From positions 1-12,667 of the forward strand of contig CAJBPJ010000013.1 of NCBI GenBank assembly GCA_903957465.1: DNA of 12,667 nt, given 5' to 3'. The stretch's first letter is position 1. Each line of letters opens with the position of its first letter. Shown here one piece after another: positions 1-5,287 of the stretch. The notes under the pieces were generated by a model. It searched no databases and was not told the origin of the DNA. It saw only the letters and a program-made list of their open reading frames with translations. A program made the translations under genes and the position numbers. This DNA comes from an uncultured Opitutia bacterium (GTDB taxonomy: Bacteria > Verrucomicrobiota > Verrucomicrobiia > Opitutales > UBA953).

Positions 1-584
1 AGCACCGCACAGTGTAGACTATCATGCCAACCGAGCTTTGCACGTCGTTGAGTCAGCCATTGGGATTTAGCCTCAAAGCGTTCGGAGGCTCTGCGGCGTA
101 GATCTCTCTGGAGATGTGGGTTTGCTGCTCGAATGAGTTCGGTTAATTGCGATGCATTTCCGCGCAGCTCCATTAAGGCGTCGGACTCAGCGATACTTTC
201 AAGATCTTCAGGCAGAAGCGGAAGTAAGTGTAGGGACTCGGGCTCAATTCCGTCTGACGTTAAAATGGGTGTCATGGGTTCGAACAAAACGGCGTGGAGG
301 ATGACGTTACGATACGCTGGGTCTTGTGTGTGACCGTGATGATTCCAGTCTTTGGCGTGGAGGTGAAATTCGATGTCACCGCGTCGACGAATTCCATTTA
401 GGCTAATGTCTGCATCCAGGAAGTCAGGCCCACCCAGCCGATTCCATTTACCGGGATGGATAACTTCGAGAACTAAGCCTGAGGCAGTCTGGGCGGGTAG
501 GAGACAACGACCTTCAGCCCATAACCGCTGAATAGCACGCTCTGCCACGGGAAAGGGTAGGGCGGCGCGAGAGACAGGTTTCAT
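1..584 (-). CDS. DUF2851 family protein, C-terminal part beyond the window
   Basis: An open frame on the minus strand starts at the ATG at 584-582 and runs off the left edge, giving the first 194 residues. The codon just upstream of that ATG is an in-frame TAA, so translation cannot begin earlier. The protein matches the DUF2851 pattern as I know it: an early LW pair (residues 21-22), PGKWN (44-48), GGPDF (51-55), GDIEFH (69-74), DWNHHGH (79-85), Y91 and VILH (94-97), followed by a charged helical part ending in RAKLGWHDSL (181-190). DUF2851 proteins are soluble and of unknown biochemical function; the conserved His, Asp and Glu residues suggest metal or nucleic-acid binding, which is inference. 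There is no signal peptide and no Shine-Dalgarno sequence. The gene diverges from the tRNA-Ser gene. Family members are usually about 400 residues, so roughly half is missing because of the window edge, not because the gene is broken. Confidence 0.85.
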   Translation of the reverse strand, partial: MKPVSRAALPFPVAERAIQRLWAEGRCLLPAQTASGLVLEVIHPGKWNRLGGPDFLDADISLNGIRRRGDIEFHLHAKDWNHHGHTQDPAYRNVILHAVLFEPMTPILTSDGIEPESLHLLPLLPEDLESIAESDALMELRGNASQLTELIRAANPHLQRDLRRRASERFEAKSQWLTQRRAKLGWHDSLHCAV

Positions 585-692
585 TTAGCTAAGTTGCCAT
601 TGATGCTTCTGACGAAAAGCCCGCCTATGCCTTATTTTAAACTAGGGCATTCTGCTTGGAGTCCGCCCAATAGTTTCTCAACATGCTCGGAC

Positions 693-780
693 GGAGAGGT
701 GGCAGAGTGGTCGATTGCACCTGACTTGAAATCAGGCGAGCCGCAAGGTTCCGGGGGTTCGAATCCCTCCCTCTCCGCCA
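693..780 (+). tRNA. tRNA-Ser (anticodon UGA), CCA encoded
   Basis: This is a complete class II tRNA. The acceptor stem GGAGAGG (693-699) pairs with CCTCTCC (770-776), with discriminator G777 and an encoded CCA at 778-780. The anticodon stem CCTGA (720-724) pairs with TCAGG (732-736) around the loop CTTGAAA, placing the anticodon TGA at 727-729. The T-arm is GGGGG (753-757) with CCCTC (765-769), one G-T wobble, around loop TTCGAAT. The long variable arm (about 737-752) is typical of serine tRNAs. It decodes UCA and, by wobble, other UCN codons. It stands alone, diverging from the DUF2851 gene. Its 3' end from 762 onward is also the start of a direct repeat recurring downstream, which suggests the locus has been an integration or duplication target. 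No convincing -35/-10 pair is visible in the 108 bp upstream. Confidence 0.97.
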
Positions 781-820
781 ATTTTAGAAGAGACTAAAGA
801 CTAAGGCCTAACGACTAAAG
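762..820 (+). repeat. Direct repeat copy R1: tRNA-Ser 3' end plus actaaag-rich tail
   Basis: These 59 bases begin in the T-loop of tRNA-Ser, include its acceptor strand and CCA, and continue into a tail built from the motif gactaaag or gactaagg. The same 59 bases recur at 937-995 with one difference (G790 versus A965), so 58 of 59 match. A 3'-tRNA segment repeated directly downstream is the classic outline of an att duplication left by a tRNA-targeting integrase, but no integrase gene is visible in the window. Confidence 0.92.
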
Positions 821-894
821 TGTTCCATTTCAGGTTATCTGGCGGCTCCCCATTTGGGCTACTCTTTAGTCCTTAGTCATTCGCCTTTAGTCTC
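790..894. repeat. Imperfect inverted repeat of the actaaag motif
   Basis: The left arm 790-820 and right arm 864-894 are reverse complements at 26 of 31 positions, with the outer 10 bases perfectly paired and a 43-base loop. Transcribed, this would be a long hairpin just after tRNA-Ser. It could serve as a processing or termination structure, or be a small palindromic mobile repeat of the MITE or REP kind. The right arm can also pair with the R2 tail (965-995), so two alternative hairpins are possible. No T-run follows, so a standard intrinsic terminator is not supported. Confidence 0.75.
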
Positions 895-911
895 CATAGC
901 AGGCATCGGGC

Positions 912-1014
912 CGAAGGTCCGGAGCGAAGCGCAGCCAATCCCTCCCTCTCCGCCAATTTTAGAAAAGACTAAAGACTAAGGCCTAACGACTAAAGATAAG
1001 CATGTGCTAGAGCT
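912..1014 (+). repeat. Direct repeat copy R2 (core 937-995)
   Basis: The core 937-995 duplicates the tRNA-Ser 3' end and its tail. Upstream, 912-936 carries gcgaagcg and ccgaaggtccgg, resembling the tRNA variable arm and T-stem region (ccgcaaggttccgg at 741-754) but diverged and expanded. Downstream it continues through taagcatgtgctagagct (997-1014). This longer unit, not just the tRNA part, matches the degenerate copy at 2889-2992. It lies between the tRNA and the stop codon of the sialidase-like gene. It lacks an anticodon arm, so it is a fragment and not a second tRNA gene. Confidence 0.88.
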
Positions 1015-1020
1015 TTGGTG

Positions 1021-1040
1021 TTTTGGAAGAGACTAAAGAC
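1021..1040 (+). repeat. Short partial copy of the tRNA-tail repeat
   Basis: Twenty bases here match 782-801 at 19 of 20 positions (ttttRgaagagactaaagac). The copy sits 6 bp from the stop codon of the sialidase-like gene (1047-1049, minus). The same tail has therefore been copied at least three times in plus orientation within about 260 bp of the tRNA. Confidence 0.75.
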
Positions 1041-1046
1041 AACCTT

Positions 1047-2798
1047 TCACTTCACTTCTGCGCTTACTGATATCAGCTGGATGGCGGGCCCAGGTTTGTT
1101 GCCGTCGGCGATGATGTGCAGGTAGCTGAGTCCATTCACAGAAGCATTGCGCAGGGGAAGGGTGCCAGCGGGTTTACCATCGAGCGTCAGTCGGCACATG
1201 CCTTTTTCTGAGTCTGACCACTCGAGTTGGAGTTCATGATCGGTATCGGCCTTAAGTGTTGCGGTTCCAAGTGTGACTCCTGGCGCGAGGCGAGTGGTGT
1301 GAACGGCGAATTGCGGAGCCGTGCGGTCGCAGGCGGCGTGCAGGCGATCCATCAGGCTCAGGTGGGCCCCAACCGATCCAGCGGGAAGTCGGAAGCGCAG
1401 TGTCACCTTTCCTGCCTTACCCGCAGGGAAATTCCAAGCTGCTCCGCCTGAGCGATAATCCGCCCCGTTTGTTGAGTTCACGAGTTCGGCATCATCCAAG
1501 AAGGTGATATCTAAAACTTTGGTGGAAGCACGACTCGGGTGCGCTATCACTTGAGCAGCAGGCTTTCGATCATAAGAGCAATGACCTTTGCGTTGCGGGA
1601 TATAGGTATGATGAATCCAATCGGTTGCACCTTGGCTGAAATCTGTTTTGCGGCTTTTTTCTAATAACCAACGCGTATCAACAATCACTAGGCACCGATG
1701 CTTAGCGTGCTGCCCGTAGGCTACGAGAATGCGGTTGGCATCTAAGTTCACAAACTCTGCTTGATGGTTGCCGCGATCTTGCGGTCCACCCCAGGTTGCG
1801 TAGTCGGCGCGCGCACGCTGCTCATCGAGGCCAACTTCGCGGAAGCCGCGCCAAGTCCGACCTTCGTCGGAGGACACGGCGGCATGCAACGTGTCGCGGT
1901 TGGTGAATGCGTCCTCGCTTTTACCGTTCGCTCCTTCGACCTCCGGCAGCGGAGCTTGATTGGTCCAAAGGGCGAGTAAGCGTCCGTCCGCGAGCCGTCC
2001 GAGCGTGGGCATGGTGAGTGTACCAACGAAGCGAGAAGGTTTCCCTGCCGTCCAGTTCTCCCCCTTGTCGCGAGAGAACGACTCATAGTGAAAGTCCTGC
2101 GAGGTACGCAGTAGTGCCCATAGAGTGCCGTCCTTTAATTCCACTACCGTTGCCTCGACCCCGCTATTTTGCCAGCGCGTGCCGCGATGAATGCCTGCAG
2201 CTTGGTGCGGTGGTGCACTGATGACACTCTTGGACTTTCGCCAAGTCAGTCCGCCATCATCGGAGAGCCACATCGTCGTACCTGAGCCAGCGTTGTGAGT
2301 CGGCACAATCAGCCGCTTGCCGCCATCGAAGAAAAGTGGGGAGCGAATAATTCCCGGTAAGGAAAAAAGCTCTTGGCGTTGAGCCGGAGTTTGCCACTCC
2401 GCGGTTAACTTACCCTCTTTAGTCGCCGCTAACCATTGTCCATCTAGACCTCCCTTAGATATAAAGACATGATCCTTGATAGGTTGGATGCGCACAAACT
2501 CTCCGGTGCGTGGGTTGCGGGCAAAAGCGGGCGCCTCTTTGGATATGCCGCCGAAGTTCGGTGGGTAGTCCTTGCCCGCCTTTCGGTAGGTCCAAGATTC
2601 GCCGTTGTCCTGGCTCACAAGGTAGCCTGGCTCCTTGCGGTCGCCGTCGTAATGGCGAATCTCGCTCGCACTCACCCGCACCAGCCCGCGTCCAGCGTCA
2701 GCGGGCGGGGTACCGACAACCCGAGGTTCGGAGAATTCACCGGCTATGCCGACCGCAGTGGTGGCGAGTAAGCATTGTAGCAAGGTGATGGACGGCAT
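1047..2798 (-). CDS. Secreted sialidase-like (BNR/Asp-box) protein with C-terminal jelly-roll-like region
   Basis: This 583-residue protein belongs to the non-viral sialidase superfamily, six-bladed propellers that hydrolyse terminal sialic acids or related glycosides outside the cytoplasm. A signal peptide occupies about residues 1-20. Four Asp boxes of the form S-x-D-x-G-x-x-W lie at 62-69, 179-186, 242-249 and 309-316. Family-typical elements are GVEATVVELKDG (213-224) followed by LLRTS (229-233), and RSPLFFDGG (152-160), likely supplying the conserved Glu and Arg. From about residue 400 a separate beta-rich region, with DGKPAG near the end, resembles a concanavalin-like jelly roll and may bind glycans. 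True sialidase activity is not proven; many PVC homologues probably act on other sugars. No Shine-Dalgarno precedes the ATG; the 5' leader is pyrimidine-rich. The gene is alone on its strand and bracketed by tRNA-derived repeats, suggesting acquisition as a unit. Confidence 0.9.
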   Translation of the reverse strand: MPSITLLQCLLATTAVGIAGEFSEPRVVGTPPADAGRGLVRVSASEIRHYDGDRKEPGYLVSQDNGESWTYRKAGKDYPPNFGGISKEAPAFARNPRTGEFVRIQPIKDHVFISKGGLDGQWLAATKEGKLTAEWQTPAQRQELFSLPGIIRSPLFFDGGKRLIVPTHNAGSGTTMWLSDDGGLTWRKSKSVISAPPHQAAGIHRGTRWQNSGVEATVVELKDGTLWALLRTSQDFHYESFSRDKGENWTAGKPSRFVGTLTMPTLGRLADGRLLALWTNQAPLPEVEGANGKSEDAFTNRDTLHAAVSSDEGRTWRGFREVGLDEQRARADYATWGGPQDRGNHQAEFVNLDANRILVAYGQHAKHRCLVIVDTRWLLEKSRKTDFSQGATDWIHHTYIPQRKGHCSYDRKPAAQVIAHPSRASTKVLDITFLDDAELVNSTNGADYRSGGAAWNFPAGKAGKVTLRFRLPAGSVGAHLSLMDRLHAACDRTAPQFAVHTTRLAPGVTLGTATLKADTDHELQLEWSDSEKGMCRLTLDGKPAGTLPLRNASVNGLSYLHIIADGNKPGPAIQLISVSAEVK

Positions 2799-2888
2799 GG
2801 TGAGGCGAGGGAGGAAAGTGGAGGGATGATGCTAGGTGGTAGTATTAGGCTTAAGTTAGAAAATTAAGAATCAAAAGGGGATGAAAAT

Positions 2889-2992
2889 CGAAGGACTGGA
2901 CGAAGAGCGAAGCGGAGCTAATCTCCCTCCGCAAATTTGAAAGCGACTAACGACTAAAGTCTAACGACAAAAGGTAAGGATGTGCTAGAGCT
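2889..2992 (+). repeat. Degenerate direct repeat copy R3
   Basis: This copy aligns over its full length with R2 (912-1014), in the same order and orientation. It has cgaagg at the start, agcgaagcg, an aatc-plus-ctccctcc block derived from the tRNA acceptor strand, an aattt block, cgactaacgactaaag, and taaggatgtgctagagct at the end, where 17 of 18 bases match R2. The tRNA-derived part has decayed (ctccctccgca in place of ctccctctccgcca). R2 and R3 therefore form long direct repeats about 2 kb apart enclosing exactly one gene. Confidence 0.8.
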
Positions 2993-3019
2993 ATGATGGA
3001 GGGATGAGAAGTTCGCTTT

Positions 3020-3059
3020 GGTTAAATCTAACCAATATCTACTGTTTGAATAGTATTGG
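3020..3059 (+). promoter_or_regulatory. Two overlapping hairpins upstream of the autotransporter gene
   Basis: GGTTA (3020-3024) pairs with TAACC (3029-3033) around a 4-base loop. CCAATA plus CTA (3032-3037, 3039-3041) pairs with TAG plus TATTGG (3051-3053, 3054-3059) with one bulged T. The two structures share bases 3032-3033, so they cannot both form fully. They lie 29-68 bp before the possible -10 box and could be a DNA operator or part of a longer leader if transcription begins further upstream. No regulator is identified. Confidence 0.35.
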
Positions 3060-3087
3060 CAGATTTTCTGTTGAATGTCTTCGGCAG

Positions 3088-3093
3088 TATAAT
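3088..3093 (+). promoter_or_regulatory. Possible -10 box for the autotransporter gene
   Basis: A perfect TATAAT lies 19 bp before the ATG at 3113. A matching -35 is not convincing: TTGGCA (3056-3061) is 26 bp upstream, too far, and TTGAAT (3071-3076) is only 11 bp upstream, too near. If used, the leader would be only about a dozen bases, with no room for a normal ribosome binding site. Confidence 0.35.
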
Positions 3094-3112
3094 GTGATTT
3101 CGAGCTGTCATT

Positions 3113-5188
3113 ATGCTTAACCAAAAATTTCTAACTGCTGCTAGTGTCTCATTGGCATTTGGGTTACTTACCTCAAGTCGAAGTGAAGCCGCAGTCATTG
3201 ACCTCGGTTCATTGGGCGGTTATTCATTTGCGATTGGAATTTCCGGAGATGGCTCGGTGATTGTCGGTGAGAGTTATAATGGCACAAGAAATCATGCGTT
3301 TGCTGTTACCTACGACAAGGCAGCTGGGACTTTAAGCGCGATGGTCGATCTCGGTTCATTGGGTGGTGATTCAACGGCCAGAGGAGTTTCTGGAGATGGC
3401 TCCGTGATTGTCGGTGATAGTGGGACTAACTCAACCACCCACCCGTTTGCTGTTACATTCGATAAAGCATCGAAGACTTCGAGTGCGTTCGTTGACCTCG
3501 ATTTACTTAACAGTAATATTTATTGGTCATTCGCTTACGCAGTTTCAGCAGATGGTACTGTGATTGTAGGATCGGGATCTAACGCGTTTGCTGTTACATT
3601 CGATAAGTCAACTGGGGCTTCAAGCGCGATGGTCGATCTCGGTTCATTGGGTGGTGCTTTGTATGCTTCGATAGCCAAAGGAGTTTCTGGAGATGGCTCG
3701 GTGATTGTCGGTGAGAGTTATAACGGCGCAACCTACCGTGCAGTTGCTACTCAATTCAACAAAGCAGATAACACTGTAGGCAAGATGATTGACCTCGGTT
3801 CTCCTAGTGATGATTCTCAACGATCAAGAGCTAACGCAGTTTCAGCAGATGGCTCAGTGATTGTCGGTTATTTTTCTGCGAACTCTCTCACAAGGGCGTT
3901 TGCTGTTACATTCGATAAGGTAACTGGGGCTTCAAGCGCGATGGTCGATCTCGGTTCATTGGGTGGTGGTTTTGATTATACATATGCTAACGCAGTTTCA
4001 GCAGATGGCTCCGTAATTGTCGGAGTATCTTACAATTACGATGAAGACGCCCGTGCATTTGCTGTTAAATTTAATAAAGCAACCAACACTCCAGATACAA
4101 TGGTGTACCTCGGTTCATTGGTTAGTGATTCTTATGATTCAATGGCCCATGGAGTTTCTGGAGATGGCTCGGTGATTGTCGGTCAGAGTTATAATGGCAC
4201 TGTCAACCATGCGGTCCTATGGGTCGATGTATTTACAGACCCTTACATGGTTGACGCGACCGAATGGATGCAATCGATCCGCGGACCGTCGGGCATTCTG
4301 CCTATTGTGACATCACTGACGTCTCTCCCGATGGAAGGTGCCCACCACCGTCCACTCATGACCCTCGATGCCATGGGCAAGACCAGCCAAGCTTGGGTAA
4401 CAGGTGACTTCGGTGCACGCTCGCGCACTTCGGACAGCCATACCACTACCGGTGAAGCGGGTGTCAGCCATACCTTCGGTAATGTGCTCGCAGGTTTAGC
4501 CGTAGGTTACGGCGCACAGAACAACGATCTCCTCTTCGATGGAGCGAGCCATGTCTCTGGCCAATACCTCCTCGCCGAAATCGACGCTAAGCTTTCTGAT
4601 AACCAGGGTATCGTCTCGCTCACCGCCATGTTCGGCAGTTGGAAGTCTGATACGCTCCGCGGATACGGAATCCAAAATGGCCTTACAGATTATTCTCAAG
4701 GCTCCACGAATCTTAACTCCGCAAGCGTCCGCCTTCGGTTCGATGGTCCTTCGCACAAGTTAGTCGGTGGTCCATTTGTGACACCGTTTGCATCGTTTAC
4801 ATGGACGCGCGTCGCCGCTGAAGCTTACGCGGAGACCGGCGGTTCATTTGACGCACAGTTTGATGCACAAGAGCATCAATCACGTGAAGTCCGTCTCGGC
4901 CTAAGCTCAAAGTTCTTACTTAGCGATAAGACTACACTTCTCGCCACTGCAGAATGGATTCACCGCTTTGATAAAAATGAGTCAGGATTCTCGGGGACAG
5001 ACATCGACCATAACGCGTTGCCCTTCGACGTCGCCGGCGCCGCCATCACCGCCAATCAGGCACGCCTTGGTTTAGATGTGGATCACAAGCTCACCCCTAA
5101 CACCATGCTCAATTTCTCGGTCCACGCTGCAGGTGTCGGCCCATCGGCCGATGTTTCCGGTGCACTCAGTATCCGCCGGGCGTTTTAA
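3113..5188 (+). CDS. HAF-repeat autotransporter (type V secreted outer-membrane protein)
   Basis: This 691-residue protein has a signal peptide (about 1-26, cleaved near SEAA), a repetitive passenger (about 28-370) and a C-terminal autotransporter beta-barrel (about 428-691). The passenger has seven units of the extracellular HAF family, each with a DLGSLGG-like strand and a core of the type VS(G/A)DGSVIVG (GDGSVIVG-type segments near residues 45, 94, 146, 193, 245, 297 and 350), spaced about 47-53 residues apart. Seven such units suggest a propeller-like passenger, which is inference. The barrel shows alternating amphipathic strands and ends in Phe (RRAF), the usual signal for outer-membrane insertion. 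The passenger is expected at the cell surface, perhaps for adhesion or glycan binding; substrate and ligand are unknown. No Shine-Dalgarno is visible, but the ATG is fixed by the signal peptide. A 99-bp gap with a hairpin separates it from the halogenase gene. Confidence 0.88.
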   Translation: MLNQKFLTAASVSLAFGLLTSSRSEAAVIDLGSLGGYSFAIGISGDGSVIVGESYNGTRNHAFAVTYDKAAGTLSAMVDLGSLGGDSTARGVSGDGSVIVGDSGTNSTTHPFAVTFDKASKTSSAFVDLDLLNSNIYWSFAYAVSADGTVIVGSGSNAFAVTFDKSTGASSAMVDLGSLGGALYASIAKGVSGDGSVIVGESYNGATYRAVATQFNKADNTVGKMIDLGSPSDDSQRSRANAVSADGSVIVGYFSANSLTRAFAVTFDKVTGASSAMVDLGSLGGGFDYTYANAVSADGSVIVGVSYNYDEDARAFAVKFNKATNTPDTMVYLGSLVSDSYDSMAHGVSGDGSVIVGQSYNGTVNHAVLWVDVFTDPYMVDATEWMQSIRGPSGILPIVTSLTSLPMEGAHHRPLMTLDAMGKTSQAWVTGDFGARSRTSDSHTTTGEAGVSHTFGNVLAGLAVGYGAQNNDLLFDGASHVSGQYLLAEIDAKLSDNQGIVSLTAMFGSWKSDTLRGYGIQNGLTDYSQGSTNLNSASVRLRFDGPSHKLVGGPFVTPFASFTWTRVAAEAYAETGGSFDAQFDAQEHQSREVRLGLSSKFLLSDKTTLLATAEWIHRFDKNESGFSGTDIDHNALPFDVAGAAITANQARLGLDVDHKLTPNTMLNFSVHAAGVGPSADVSGALSIRRAF
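3194..4198 (+). repeat. Intragenic HAF repeat array (seven units)
   Basis: About 150-bp coding units repeat in the passenger. Some are nearly identical as DNA: 3584-3656 and 3896-3968 share 71 of 73 bases, and the segment around ggagatggctcggtgattgt recurs near 3246, 3691 and 4160. Silent positions are conserved too, which points to recent duplication or gene conversion and to likely unit-number variation between strains. The array is visibly more A+T-rich than the barrel-encoding half that follows. Confidence 0.85.
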
Positions 5189-5226
5189 GGGAAAAGCTTT
5201 GGTCTCCTTTATTGGCGGGGTGATAG

Positions 5227-5246
5227 GTTAACCCTGTTGGGTTGAC
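5227..5246 (+). terminator. Hairpin between the autotransporter and halogenase genes
   Basis: GTTAACCC (5227-5234) and GGGTTGAC (5239-5246) form an 8-bp stem with one G-T pair around loop TGTT, 39 bp after the autotransporter stop. No T-run follows (tcaattta), so it would be at best a weak terminator. Its right arm overlaps a TTGACT (5242-5247) that could be a -35 box for the halogenase operon; the -10 at the 17-bp spacing (TTGGAT, 5265-5270) is poor. Attenuation or read-through control is possible but speculative. Confidence 0.35.
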
Positions 5247-5287
5247 TCAATTTAGGCGGCGTCTTTGGATTTCGTAGACCTAACCCC

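Larger units (their letters stand above)
2799..3112. other. Divergent intergenic region between the sialidase-like and autotransporter genes
   Basis: No gene is visible in this 314-bp stretch. It holds the sialidase-like 5' leader (purine-rich on the plus strand near 2805-2830), repeat copy R3 (2889-2992), two overlapping small hairpins (3020-3059) and a possible -10 box for the autotransporter gene (3088-3093). It is visibly more A+T-rich than the flanking genes, especially at 2840-2885 and 3015-3100, as expected for a region carrying two divergent promoters. Confidence 0.7.

Noticed and set aside
638..684. Promoter for tRNA-Ser
   Set aside because: TAAACT (638-643) has no matching -35, and TTGGAG (656-661) is followed by a poor -10; nothing convincing.
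594..797. 67-residue open frame covering the tRNA-Ser gene
   Set aside because: It overlaps the whole tRNA and has no domain or signal features; the tRNA explains the sequence.
937..954. Second tRNA-Ser gene
   Set aside because: Only the 3' acceptor and T-arm strand is present; no anticodon arm or 5' acceptor strand lies upstream.
907..1014. R2 as an integron attC site
   Set aside because: It lacks the short conserved core and paired inner-site layout of attC, and there is no intI-like gene; similarity to the tRNA explains it better.
762..1040. Repeats as a CRISPR array
   Set aside because: Only a few copies, unequal spacing, a tRNA-derived sequence and no cas genes.
1748..2086. 112-residue open frame on the minus strand inside the sialidase-like gene
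   Set aside because: Out-of-frame shadow of a gene with four Asp boxes and a signal peptide in the main frame.
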